This document shows, one piece after another, positions 9,334-17,428 of a DNA stretch of 64,000 nt; within the stretch, counting starts at the first letter, position 1, and each line of letters begins with the position of its first letter. The DNA is from Clostridiales bacterium (lineage in GTDB: Bacteria > Bacillota > Clostridia > Christensenellales > Aristaeellaceae). The translations under genes were made by a program, and so were the position numbers. The stretch is from assembly GCA_015056255.1 (NCBI GenBank), contig SVGP01000008.1, forward strand, positions 40,791 through 104,790, written 5' to 3'. The notes below the pieces were generated by a model, which made no database searches, had not been told where the DNA came from, and saw only the letters and a list, made by a program, of their open reading frames with translations.

Positions 9334-10554
9334 TTATCTGGCTTTTTTACCTTTAGCTTTCTTCGTTTTTGACGCCGGTTCGCTTGGCTGCGGTTCAGGG
9401 CCGCTTGAGCCGGTTGCGGCTTCGACCGTCTGCGCCTTCGGCGCATTGAGTTTTTTATCGATGATTTCGGAGTAAACCGTGGAGAACAGCGCAAACACCG
9501 GAACGCCCAGAATCATACCGGCAATGCCGAACATGCGGCCGCCTACGACGATGGACACCAGTACCCAGAAGGGCGAAAGGCCGGTAGTGTCGCCAAAGAG
9601 CACGGGCTTTATGACGTTTCCGTCAATCTGCTGAAGGACGACGGTGAAGATGGCAAAGCCCACAACCAGCGAGGGCTTGACTAAAAGCACGATGATGGCA
9701 GCCAGAATGCCGCCGACAATCGGGCCGAAGGTGGGCACAAAATTGAAAACGCCCAGCATGATGGAAAGAATCAGCGCATAGGGGCATTTGAAAATGCTCA
9801 GGAAAATAAAATTGATCACCGCGATGATGACGGCGTCCAGCAGGTTGCTTCCCAAAAAGCGGATGGTGATTGCATCGCCGCGCTCGATGATTTCATTCAG
9901 CCTCTGCGTTTTCTGCTCGCCCAGCACGACCTTTTCAAGCTTCATAATCCCCTTTTTCAGGTTTTTGCGGTCCAGAAGCGCGTATATGGACATGGCCAAT
10001 ACGATGATCAGGCTGAATAAGTGACTTCCGAACTGATAGAACAGATCGATAAACTGCTGATAGTTGCTGGTGAGCCAGGACATGACGGAAGCCAGAACCT
10101 CATTGCTCGAGCCGATCAGTTCATCGACATTGATTTCCACAAAATCAATTTTTTCGGCGTATTTGGCGATAAAGGCCTTGATGGATTCGATGTAGGAACC
10201 GCTGTTGGCCATAAATTCGGTCAGAGATTCGATGGTTTGGGGGATAACCAATATCAGAAGAAAATAAACCATCAGAAACAGAAACAAAACCGTCGAAATA
10301 CCGGCGATATGCACGCGCAGCTTTTCGCTTTTGAGCTTTTTCAGAAGCCTGTTTTCCATAAAGCGCGCAAACGGTCTTAAAACATAGGCGAGGATCAGAC
10401 CGCTGGTGACGGGCGAAAGATAATACAGAATGGAGTCAAACCATGTGCGGACATGGTTTAAATTATTTAAAAGGTTAAACGATACGGCGGCTGCGATAGC
10501 GATCACAATACCGGATACCACCAGGCGGCGGTCAATATGTTTATCAAGCTTCAT
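9334..10554 (-). CDS. AI-2E family transporter (PerM/TqsA-like permease)
   Basis: A 406-residue multi-pass membrane protein. Hydrophobic segments at both ends flank a long central soluble part, and the pattern FVPTFGPIVGG followed by PVLFGDTTGLSPFWVLV is typical of the AI-2 exporter/PerM superfamily (6-8 membrane helices). The C-terminal tail is very basic and Ala/Pro-rich. The ATG at 10554 is preferred because AAGAGGTGAT precedes it; the ATG at 10590 would lie at or before the predicted transcription start. Members move small signals, ions or other solutes; the substrate is not known here. It is transcribed away from the isomerase gene at 10730. Confidence 0.9.
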   Translation of the reverse strand: MKLDKHIDRRLVVSGIVIAIAAAVSFNLLNNLNHVRTWFDSILYYLSPVTSGLILAYVLRPFARFMENRLLKKLKSEKLRVHIAGISTVLFLFLMVYFLLILVIPQTIESLTEFMANSGSYIESIKAFIAKYAEKIDFVEINVDELIGSSNEVLASVMSWLTSNYQQFIDLFYQFGSHLFSLIIVLAMSIYALLDRKNLKKGIMKLEKVVLGEQKTQRLNEIIERGDAITIRFLGSNLLDAVIIAVINFIFLSIFKCPYALILSIMLGVFNFVPTFGPIVGGILAAIIVLLVKPSLVVGFAIFTVVLQQIDGNVIKPVLFGDTTGLSPFWVLVSIVVGGRMFGIAGMILGVPVFALFSTVYSEIIDKKLNAPKAQTVEAATGSSGPEPQPSEPASKTKKAKGKKAR

Positions 10555-10598
10555 AGCTGGCTTTATCACCTCTTTTAAGATTGAATCCATACCTATTT

Positions 10599-10627
10599 AT
10601 TATAGCATCCACATGAGTGCCTTTCAA
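10599..10627 (-). promoter_or_regulatory. Promoter of AI-2E transporter gene
   Basis: On the minus strand TTGAAA (10622-10627) and TATAAT (10599-10604) are separated by exactly 17 bp. This places the transcript start near 10590 and supports translation from 10554. Confidence 0.8.
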
Positions 10628-10667
10628 GAGGCAACGGACTTAAATTAGGCAAAAATGACATGGATCA

Positions 10668-10696
10668 TTGACAACATATGGATTTTTATATAATAT
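10668..10696 (+). promoter_or_regulatory. Promoter of sugar isomerase gene
   Basis: A perfect TTGACA at 10668-10673 is followed by TATAATAT. TATAAT (10689) lies at 15 bp spacing and TAATAT (10691) at 17 bp. Confidence 0.7.
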
Positions 10697-10729
10697 AAAA
10701 GCATGGAAATGAAAAGGAGTTGAATCGGC

Positions 10730-11485
10730 ATGCGGCCAAGCGTAGTGCTTCCCTGCTTTTTTCCAAGCGTTCCCTTTGAAAAAGCGGTTCATGAAATCGC
10801 TCAGTTGGGCTATGACGCGTGCGAAATCTGGGGCTGGAAGGAATTGGATATCGCGCGTTCCAAGGAAGCGCTTGAAAAAAACGGCGTCGAGCTTTTCAGT
10901 TTATGCACCACGAATTTTCGTATGAATGATCCTGCGCATGCGGATGAATGGCTGGATGGGCTGACCGAAACCATGGAAGCCGCAAAGGCGCTCGGCGCAA
11001 AAAAGCTGATCACGCAGGTCGGACAGGACACGGGAGAGGATCGTGCGAAGCAGAGTGAAAGCATCGTTTCAAACCTTAAAAAGGCCGCGCCCATTCTTGA
11101 AAGAAACGAAATTATCCTTATGATCGAGCCGCTCAATACGCTTTACGACCACAAGGGATATTTCCTCTCGTCAAGCAAAGAGGCGTTTGACATTATAAGG
11201 GAAGTCAACAGTCCCTGCGTGAAGGTTGTTTTTGATATTTACCATCAGCAGGTGATGGAGGGAAATATTCTAAACAATATCCTGAACAATCTTGAACTGA
11301 TCGCGCATCTCCACGCGGCGGGTCATCCGGGCAGGACGGATCTAACGCATGGCGAAAATGATTACCGCGTGATTTTTGAAAGAATTGATAAAGCCGGCTA
11401 TCAGGGCGCGTGCGGACTTGAGTATTTCCCCAAGGACGACGCCCTGATGAGCCTGAAAACGGCAAAAAAGATCTATTTTTCCTAA
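10730..11485 (+). CDS. Sugar phosphate isomerase/epimerase, TIM barrel
   Basis: A 251-residue protein of the xylose-isomerase-like TIM barrel family (AP endonuclease 2 fold). Visible family marks are an N-terminal LGYDACEIWGW, the metal-site segment IMIEPLN, VKVVFDIYHQQ and HLHAAGHPGR. The size suits hydroxypyruvate isomerase or sugar epimerase types. AAGGAG lies about 12 bp before the ATG. These enzymes interconvert keto-sugars using a divalent metal; the exact substrate cannot be assigned. The secreted protein gene follows 11 bp later, so cotranscription is likely. Confidence 0.85.
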   Translation: MRPSVVLPCFFPSVPFEKAVHEIAQLGYDACEIWGWKELDIARSKEALEKNGVELFSLCTTNFRMNDPAHADEWLDGLTETMEAAKALGAKKLITQVGQDTGEDRAKQSESIVSNLKKAAPILERNEIILMIEPLNTLYDHKGYFLSSSKEAFDIIREVNSPCVKVVFDIYHQQVMEGNILNNILNNLELIAHLHAAGHPGRTDLTHGENDYRVIFERIDKAGYQGACGLEYFPKDDALMSLKTAKKIYFS

Positions 11486-11496
11486 GGAGCATATGT

Positions 11497-12048
11497 ATGA
11501 AACGGCTGATTGTACTTCTTTTATGCCTGATTATGACCTTCTGCGCGTTTTCAGAGGAGGCGTATGACCCCTTCGCCTGCGATTGCGGATTCGATGCGGA
11601 AAAGGGCGAAAAATGCGCCTGCTTTCTTCAGGAGGGCGACATTGGGCCGTTTGTAAACGGCGTGATTGTGCTTTTGAAGGAAAGAGGATATTTGGATCAG
11701 TCGCATGCAAGGGGCGTGTTTGACAGGGAAGTGACCAGGGCTGTAAAGCAGTTTCAGTACGATATGGATCTGACCGAGACCGGCGTACTGAATCATGAAA
11801 CGCTTTCGTATCTCATATTCGGCGAGAGTTCTCTGGATATTTTCCTTTATTCCTCCGAGCAGGATGCGCTCATGTGGTTGCCCACGGACGGCGGCGATCA
11901 TCTTCATAAAACCAAAGAATGCTCGAATATGATTGCCCCCAGAAAAATATCTGAAAGAAATGCGCTGGCACTTGGCATCGAAAAATGTCAGCATTGCTTT
12001 AAGGAAGGAAATGATTATGACGAAACGCTGGCAGGATTCGTATACTGA
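11497..12048 (+). CDS. Secreted peptidoglycan-binding-like protein with Cys/His C-terminus
   Basis: A 183-residue exported protein. The signal peptide (MKRLIVLLLCLIMTFCAFS) is followed by a Cys-rich stretch with CDC and CAC. About residues 47-108 resemble a peptidoglycan-binding domain 1 (repeated helices, VTRAVKQFQYDMDLTETGVL). The C-terminal part HLHKTKECSNM, then CQHC, could bind a metal. It is expected to sit at the cell wall. Its 3' end overlaps the thioesterase gene by about 32 bp. The domain call is moderate and the enzymatic role, if any, is unknown. Confidence 0.75.
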   Translation: MKRLIVLLLCLIMTFCAFSEEAYDPFACDCGFDAEKGEKCACFLQEGDIGPFVNGVIVLLKERGYLDQSHARGVFDREVTRAVKQFQYDMDLTETGVLNHETLSYLIFGESSLDIFLYSSEQDALMWLPTDGGDHLHKTKECSNMIAPRKISERNALALGIEKCQHCFKEGNDYDETLAGFVY

Positions 12049-12478
12049 GCAGGTTCAGATTCTGATGCCTGAGCACATCAACGGAGCAAACCGCTTATTC
12101 GGCGGAAGACTGCTATCCTGGATCGACGTTGTGGCGGCGGTCACGGCAAGGCGGCATTCGGGCTATGACGTGACTACAGCCTGCGTGGATCATCTTCAGT
12201 TTCTTGGCCCTGCCCACATGAACGACACCGTGCTTCTGACCGGGCGCATTACCTGGACGGGCAGAACCAGCATGGAGGTGCGCGTAGACACGTACACCGA
12301 AACCAGGGGCGTTCGAAAGCACGTCAACCGTGCCTATCTGGTGATGGTCGCAATCGACGAAAACGAAACCCCCGTGAAAGTGCCTTCGCTCCTGATCGAA
12401 ACCGAGGAAGACAAAGCCGAATGGGAAGCGGCGGAAAAGAGAAAAGAAGAAAGAAACAGGAAACGCGCAGAGGGATAG
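12017..12478 (+). CDS. Acyl-CoA thioesterase, hotdog fold
   Basis: About 153 residues of the YciA/BACH-type hotdog thioesterase family. The opening MPEHINGANRLFGGRLLSWID carries the conserved Asn-Gly-Gly and Asp residues, followed by VDHLQFLGPAHMNDTVLL. It would hydrolyse acyl-CoA esters in the cytoplasm. The C-terminal tail is a charged helix rich in Glu, Lys and Arg. The start at 12017 is chosen because AAGGAAGG (12001-12008) lies 8 bp before it; 12011 would be only 2 bp away. The start lies inside the end of the preceding gene, so the two are translationally coupled. Confidence 0.88.
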   Translation: MTKRWQDSYTEQVQILMPEHINGANRLFGGRLLSWIDVVAAVTARRHSGYDVTTACVDHLQFLGPAHMNDTVLLTGRITWTGRTSMEVRVDTYTETRGVRKHVNRAYLVMVAIDENETPVKVPSLLIETEEDKAEWEAAEKRKEERNRKRAEG

Positions 12479-12514
12479 TTTATCGCGTTTATCGCGTTTT
12501 TACCTGAAAATGTC

Positions 12515-12543
12515 TTGCAAACGCGGACATAATATGAGATAAT
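12515..12543 (+). promoter_or_regulatory. Promoter of tdh-kbl operon
   Basis: TTGCAA (12515-12520) and GATAAT (12538-12543) are separated by 17 bp, upstream of tdh. Confidence 0.65.
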
Positions 12544-12615
12544 ACAGTATAAATGCTTGATATGTGCGTAAAATACGGACAATATGATTTCACATACAGA
12601 CAGGAGGCAAACCAA

Positions 12616-13656
12616 ATGAGCGACTTGATGAAGGCGATTATGAAAACGAAGCCGGGCAAGGGTCTGGAGCTTCGTGAAGTACCGATTCCCGAGCCGGGTC
12701 TGGGCGAGGTTCTGATCAAGATCAGAAAGACCGCCATCTGCGGAACCGATCTTCACATCTACAACTGGGATTCCTGGAGCGAAAAAAACATCGTTCCGCC
12801 GCTGATCATCGGCCATGAATATGTGGGCGAGGTTGCCAAGCTCGGCGCGGGCGTAACCGGCCTTTCCATCGGCGAGCGCGTGAGCGGCGAAGGCCACATC
12901 GTTTGCCACCAGTGCCGCAACTGCCGCGCGGGCAACAGCCAGTGGTGCAAGCACACCAAGGGCGTCGGCGTAAACCGCGACGGCGCGTTTGCCGAATATA
13001 TCGTAATTCCCGCAAGCAACGTAATCCCGATCAACCCTGAAATCGACGAGGATGTAGTCGCGTTCTTTGACGCCTACGGAAACGCCACCCATACCGCGCT
13101 CATGTTCGACGTTGTGGGCGAGGACGTTTTAATCACCGGCGCGGGCGCCATCGGCGTTATGGCAGCCGCTATCTGCAGAAGAAACGGCGCGCGCAGCGTC
13201 GTCGTTACCGACGTAAACGACTATCGCCTGGCGCTTGCCAAGCGCATGGGCGCAACCGAGGTTATCAACGTTGCCCGTGACCGCATCGAGGACACCTTCG
13301 CCGCGCACCACATCGTGGAAGGCTTCGACGTAGGCCTTGAAATGAGCGGAAACCCCTCCGCGCTTTCCAGCATGATCACCCTCATGCGAAACGGCGGCAA
13401 GATGGCGCTTCTGGGCATTCTTTCCAAGGATGCGCAGGTGGACTTTAACGAAATCATCTTTAAGGGCCTGACCGTTCAGGGCATCTACGGCCGCAGAATG
13501 TATGAAACCTGGTACAAGATGATGGCGATGGTCGAGGGCGGCCTCGATCTTACGCCCATCATCACCCACCGCTTCCACTATTCCGACTTTGACAAGGGCT
13601 TTGAGGCCATGAACACCGGCAGAAGCGGCAAGGTCATTCTGGACTGGACGTATTAA
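12616..13656 (+). CDS. tdh: L-threonine 3-dehydrogenase
   Basis: A 346-residue zinc-dependent medium-chain dehydrogenase that oxidises L-threonine to 2-amino-3-ketobutyrate with NAD+. The segment CGTDLHIYNWDSW is diagnostic of Tdh; GHEYVGEV carries catalytic zinc ligands, the CHQCRNCRAGNSQWC set binds structural zinc, and GAGAIGVMAA is the nucleotide fold loop. Length matches the family. The ATG at 12616 follows AGGAGG; an upstream in-frame ATG at 12553 lacks a site. The kbl gene follows 15 bp later, completing the two-step conversion of threonine to glycine and acetyl-CoA. Confidence 0.96.
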   Translation: MSDLMKAIMKTKPGKGLELREVPIPEPGLGEVLIKIRKTAICGTDLHIYNWDSWSEKNIVPPLIIGHEYVGEVAKLGAGVTGLSIGERVSGEGHIVCHQCRNCRAGNSQWCKHTKGVGVNRDGAFAEYIVIPASNVIPINPEIDEDVVAFFDAYGNATHTALMFDVVGEDVLITGAGAIGVMAAAICRRNGARSVVVTDVNDYRLALAKRMGATEVINVARDRIEDTFAAHHIVEGFDVGLEMSGNPSALSSMITLMRNGGKMALLGILSKDAQVDFNEIIFKGLTVQGIYGRRMYETWYKMMAMVEGGLDLTPIITHRFHYSDFDKGFEAMNTGRSGKVILDWTY

Positions 13657-13671
13657 GGAGGAAACCACATC

Positions 13672-14853
13672 ATGAAGAGCGCACTTCATTTTTATACCGA
13701 GCAGCTGGATGCGATCCGCGAGGCCGGTACCTTCAAGTCCGAGCGCGTGATCACAACGCCCCAGAAGGCCAGAATCGACACGACCAAGGCAAACGGCGTT
13801 CTCAATATGTGCGCCAACAACTATCTGGGCCTTGCCAACCATCCGCGCCTGATCGAAGCCGCCAGGAAAAGCTACGACGAGTGGGGCTACGGCTTATCCT
13901 CCGTCCGCTTTATTTGCGGAACGCAGGGTCAGCACATTGCGCTTGAAAAGAAAATCGCCGATTTTGTGAAAATGGACGACGCGATTCTCTATTCCAGCTG
14001 CTTTGACGCAAATGGCGGCCTGTTTGAAACACTGCTTGGCCCGGAAGACGCGGTCATTTCCGACGAGCTCAACCACGCCTCCATCATCGACGGCGTTCGC
14101 CTTTGCAAGGCCAAGCGCCTGCGCTATAAGAATAACGACATGGACGACCTCAGAAGCAAACTCGAAGAGGCCAAGGACGCGCGCATCCGCTTAATCGCAA
14201 CCGACGGCGTTTTCTCCATGGACGGCTACATTGCAAACCTCAAGGCCATCTGCGACTTAGCCGACGAATACGACGCGCTGGTCATGGTGGACGACAGCCA
14301 CGCCGTTGGCTTTATGGGCGACACCGGACGCGGCACCGTGGAATACGCGGGCGTCGAAGGCAGAGTCGACATCATTACAGGCACCCTCGGGAAAGCTTTG
14401 GGCGGCGCAAGCGGCGGCTACACTGCAGCCCGTCAGGAGATCGTCGATCTCCTTCGCCAGCGCTCCCGTCCCTACCTTTTCTCCAACACCCTCGCGCCCT
14501 CCATCTGCGCGGCGGCGATTGCGACCTTCGACATGCTGACCGAATCTACCGAGCTGCGTGACAAGGTGTTTGAAAACACCCGCTATTTCCGCGCCCAGCT
14601 CGAAGAAGCGGGCTTCGACGTGCTGCCCGGAACGCATCCCATCGTTCCCGTCATGCTGTACGACGCAAAGGTTGCGGGCGAATTCGCTTCCCGCATGCTC
14701 GAAAAGGGCGTTTATGTGGTCGGATTCAGCTATCCCGTCGTTCCCATGGGCAAGGCCAGAATCCGCACACAGGTCAGCGCCGCGCACACCAAGGAGGACC
14801 TCGATTTTGCGGTCAAGTGCTTTAAGGAAGTCAAGGCGGAAATGGGCCTGTAA
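13672..14853 (+). CDS. kbl: Glycine C-acetyltransferase (2-amino-3-ketobutyrate CoA ligase)
   Basis: A 393-residue PLP-dependent alpha-oxoamine synthase. It splits 2-amino-3-ketobutyrate with CoA into glycine and acetyl-CoA, the step after Tdh. Visible marks: [14 protein letters not shown] near the N-terminus, [11 protein letters not shown], and the PLP lysine in [20 protein letters not shown] precedes the ATG. It is the second gene of the tdh-kbl operon, which ends before an intergenic palindromic repeat. Confidence 0.96.
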   Translation: MKSALHFYTEQLDAIREAGTFKSERVITTPQKARIDTTKANGVLNMCANNYLGLANHPRLIEAARKSYDEWGYGLSSVRFICGTQGQHIALEKKIADFVKMDDAILYSSCFDANGGLFETLLGPEDAVISDELNHASIIDGVRLCKAKRLRYKNNDMDDLRSKLEEAKDARIRLIATDGVFSMDGYIANLKAICDLADEYDALVMVDDSHAVGFMGDTGRGTVEYAGVEGRVDIITGTLGKALGGASGGYTAARQEIVDLLRQRSRPYLFSNTLAPSICAAAIATFDMLTESTELRDKVFENTRYFRAQLEEAGFDVLPGTHPIVPVMLYDAKVAGEFASRMLEKGVYVVGFSYPVVPMGKARIRTQVSAAHTKEDLDFAVKCFKEVKAEMGL

Positions 14854-14954
14854 GGCAAGCATGCAAACCGGAAAAATATAATCTCATAAAGCGGAAGGCT
14901 CTTTGAAAAGTCGTGGTATAACAAAGAGTCTTCTGATCAGGACCCTAAAACACT

Positions 14955-15035
14955 GTTACGGGGCGTGAAACCCGCCCCCTGCAAGAAGAAACCATTGCGT
15001 TTCCATTGTAGGGGACGGGTTTCCCGTCCCGTAAC
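14955..15035. repeat. Paired palindromic repeat (GTAGGGGACGGG family)
   Basis: A 30-bp left arm (14955-14984, starting GTTACGGGGCG) and right arm (15006-15035, ending CGTCCCGTAAC) are inverted near-copies. Each arm itself contains a GGG-AAA-CCC palindrome. It sits between convergent kbl and the minus-strand WbsX gene. Related copies are at 28339-28410 and 38094-38119. Confidence 0.85.
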
Positions 15036-15068
15036 GGTTATTTGATCTCCTTAGCCCACCATCCGTGT

Positions 15069-15096
15069 GAGCTGTCGGCGCAGCCGACTGAGAGGG
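15069..15096. repeat. Fragment of GCTCCCTT-family repeat
   Basis: GAGCTGTCGGC-gca-GCCGACTGAGAGGG forms a hairpin (GTCGGC/GCCGAC). It has the same layout as the second half of the element at 7151-7211. Confidence 0.6.
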
Positions 15097-15108
15097 CGCT
15101 ATTGATCT

Positions 15109-16215
15109 TCAGCCTTTAAACACCTTCCGTATCGCCTCAAGATATCCGTATCCGTTTATATCGTCCGGCTCAAGATAGCTGGTTTCGGTCCATTCGTTCC
15201 AGCTGTTGACGGTGATGAGCTTTGGCTGATTTTCGTGGCTGTCGGCGTAGGCTTTCGCCATTTCAAAACCCTTTTGGATATTTTCGGGGGGAGTGTTTTT
15301 CATTTCCGGCTGCACATAGGTGTTAAAACGCGGGTTATTGTCCCAGCCGACGGAGATGTGAGGGAAATAGGGGATGTCGAAATCCCGGTCGATTTTCTCC
15401 CATTCCTTCTGAACATCGGGCAGAATCTCCTCGTAATTCCTGTTCACGTCCACAAAGTGCACAAACTGATAATGCGTCAGGCTGTCAAAGCCGAGCGCGG
15501 AGGAGAATTCTTCCGCAGGCACGTCCTTTCCTCCGTCCACGCCGGAAATATTTGTAACGGCGGGACTCCAGAGGGCGAACTGCAGGTGGATGCCCTTAAG
15601 GCCGTTTCGGACGGCTTCTTCGCGGAACCAGTCGAGGGCTTCCTTTGCCTTCTGAACGCCGCCCAAGCCTTTTACAAAATTCGGAACATCGTAGATCATA
15701 AAGATGGGCTTATCGTCGATTTTATAGTAGTTGTCGAGGATGAAGTATTTTTGAATGACGCGCGAAGCCAGAATTCTGAATTCTTTCTCGTCCTGACTTC
15801 CGAGCCAGACGACGGTTTCGGTGTCGCTGGAATTGCGCTTGTCCCAAAGCTGACCCGCGTCGTGGTTGGCCCACATGAGGTAGAATTTCATTTCTTTATT
15901 GGACGGCGCTTTTAAAAAGCCGTCGTTTAAACAGTTTTCAAGGAACGGACGGCGGTCGTACCAATACCAGTCGTAAATGAACACGTTCACGCCGTGATCC
16001 AGCGCGCATTTGATCTGCCCTTCCATCACATACGGGTCAGCCTCGTTTGGATAGCCCCAAAGCGGGCGGCGCGGCCAGGTGTGGTCCGGGTGCTTTTTGA
16101 CTGCGCTTTTCACCGACTGCCATTCGCCCATGCCCTCAGGCCAGAAAATACGCGATCTTTTTTCGTCGCCCGTGTATGCGGGCCAGATGTATGCGGCAAC
16201 GTCGTATTGACTCAT
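15109..16215 (-). CDS. Glycoside hydrolase family 99-like (WbsX) protein
   Basis: A 368-residue protein with no signal peptide. It opens with YDVAAYIWPAYTGDEKR and has WGYPNEADPYVMEGQI, FIYDWYWYDRRPF and a C-terminal ITVNSWNEWTETSYLEP. These mark the WbsX/GH99-like TIM-barrel group found in polysaccharide loci and gut glycan degraders. Family members may cleave or process mannose-type glycans; the substrate is not known here. The start at 16215 follows GGAGGGAG; the 16239 ATG lacks a site. It appears monocistronic, flanked by repeats on both sides. Confidence 0.85.
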   Translation of the reverse strand: MSQYDVAAYIWPAYTGDEKRSRIFWPEGMGEWQSVKSAVKKHPDHTWPRRPLWGYPNEADPYVMEGQIKCALDHGVNVFIYDWYWYDRRPFLENCLNDGFLKAPSNKEMKFYLMWANHDAGQLWDKRNSSDTETVVWLGSQDEKEFRILASRVIQKYFILDNYYKIDDKPIFMIYDVPNFVKGLGGVQKAKEALDWFREEAVRNGLKGIHLQFALWSPAVTNISGVDGGKDVPAEEFSSALGFDSLTHYQFVHFVDVNRNYEEILPDVQKEWEKIDRDFDIPYFPHISVGWDNNPRFNTYVQPEMKNTPPENIQKGFEMAKAYADSHENQPKLITVNSWNEWTETSYLEPDDINGYGYLEAIRKVFKG

Positions 16216-16314
16216 AATCTCCCTCCGAATAAGTTTCATAAGACCAATATACAGGAAAAACGGTGTAAAATCAATACAGAAAGCGATATGGCGAAAGATA
16301 AAAAATAATAGAAT

Positions 16315-16395
16315 GCGCGGGCGGTCAATGACCGCCCCTACAGTATGGTTGTATGACTATCACAAAATGTAGGGGCGATCATCGATCGCCCGCGC
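16315..16395. repeat. Paired palindromic repeat (TGTAGGGGCG family)
   Basis: Inverted 28-bp arms at 16315-16342 (GCGCGGGCGG...CCCCTACA) and 16368-16395 (TGTAGGGGCG...GCCCGCGC). Sister copies are at 17339-17418 and 34815-34890. Confidence 0.88.
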
Positions 16396-16402
16396 TGTTT
16401 TT

Positions 16403-17245
16403 TCATTCCATGACGCTTTCGATTACTTCCAATGAGCCGTTTCTGCCGCTTAGGAAGATGAGATACTGACGCTCCTCTCCGTTTTCGTCTTTGAACCCGA
16501 GTGCGAAGCCGGTCATATCGCCCCAGAAGGTGACTTCGATAACGAGGGGACGGTTTGCGCGCAGGGTACGCGCGGAATAGAGGGTTTTGTCTGTTTTCCA
16601 GAATTCTCCCTCGTAGGAGAGGGATTCAAATCGTAGGTTTTTGACGGTATTGTTCGCCCGGACGGCGATTTTCACGGAATACTCGCTGGGATCGGCTGAA
16701 CGGAAGATGTAATCGCCGCTTTTTAGAAGCTCGTCATCTGCAAAGGACACGATGACGGGCTGAAAATAGGCTTCTTCAAGGGATGTGAGACACACCCAGC
16801 CTGCGCCGGATTTGAGCCTGCCCCAGATGCGTCCGTCCTCATCGTAGCTTTCTAAAATGATCGTGTATACGCCGTCCTCGCCGACGGGCTTTTTGTATAC
16901 ATAATCATAGCCGGGGCCTTCGAAAATGGACGCCCATGCGGGGATGGACATGGTGTAGGGCACGTTTGCGTTCAGGCCCTGCGTGGGGTCGCCCGAAAGA
17001 CAGACCCAGCCTGCACCGGATTTAAGCCTGCCCCAGAGAAGCCAGTCTTCGCCCATGTCCTCTTCAACGATTGTGTACACGCCGTCCACGCTTACGTCTT
17101 TACTGTAATCGAAAATGATGCCCGGGCCTTTGTAAATGGGCGTGCCTGCGGAAAGCTGCACGCGGTAGGAAGCGAATTCGGAAAATGCGGACAGGGATGA
17201 TATGAGAATGAGAAAAGTGAGCAGACAGGCGAAAAGCTTTTTCAT
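16403..17245 (-). CDS. Secreted protein with two SH3-like repeats
   Basis: A 280-residue exported protein. The signal peptide is MKKLFACLLTFLILISSLSA. Two similar segments follow (about residues 27-88 and 96-155). Each has an IYKGPG or IFEGPG loop, DGVYTI, and WGRLKSGAGWVCL, the layout of bacterial SH3b domains that bind cell-wall or surface ligands. The last ~110 residues are beta-rich and unassigned. AAGGAG lies about 10 bp before the ATG. It follows the glycogen operon in the same direction, across a palindromic repeat. Confidence 0.8.
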   Translation of the reverse strand: MKKLFACLLTFLILISSLSAFSEFASYRVQLSAGTPIYKGPGIIFDYSKDVSVDGVYTIVEEDMGEDWLLWGRLKSGAGWVCLSGDPTQGLNANVPYTMSIPAWASIFEGPGYDYVYKKPVGEDGVYTIILESYDEDGRIWGRLKSGAGWVCLTSLEEAYFQPVIVSFADDELLKSGDYIFRSADPSEYSVKIAVRANNTVKNLRFESLSYEGEFWKTDKTLYSARTLRANRPLVIEVTFWGDMTGFALGFKDENGEERQYLIFLSGRNGSLEVIESVME

Positions 17246-17338
17246 TTCTTACGGACTCCTTTGTAGGAATTTCTGTGTAGGGATTTATCGGTTGGACGGA
17301 TGGGGAGCGGAATTTGTTTCAGATTGGAAACTATAAAG

Positions 17339-17418
17339 CCGGCGCGGGCGATTCATGAATCTCCCCTACATTATGGTTTGATCATACATGCAGGAGCGAT
17401 GCGTGATGCCCGCGCCGG
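17339..17418. repeat. Paired palindromic repeat, diverged copy
   Basis: Left arm 17339-17370 (CCGGCGCGGGCG...CCCCTACA) and right arm 17389-17418 (TGCAGGAGCG...CGCGCCGG) are inverted and imperfect, so this copy is older than the one at 16315. Confidence 0.8.
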
Positions 17419-17428
17419 ATGGATTTAT

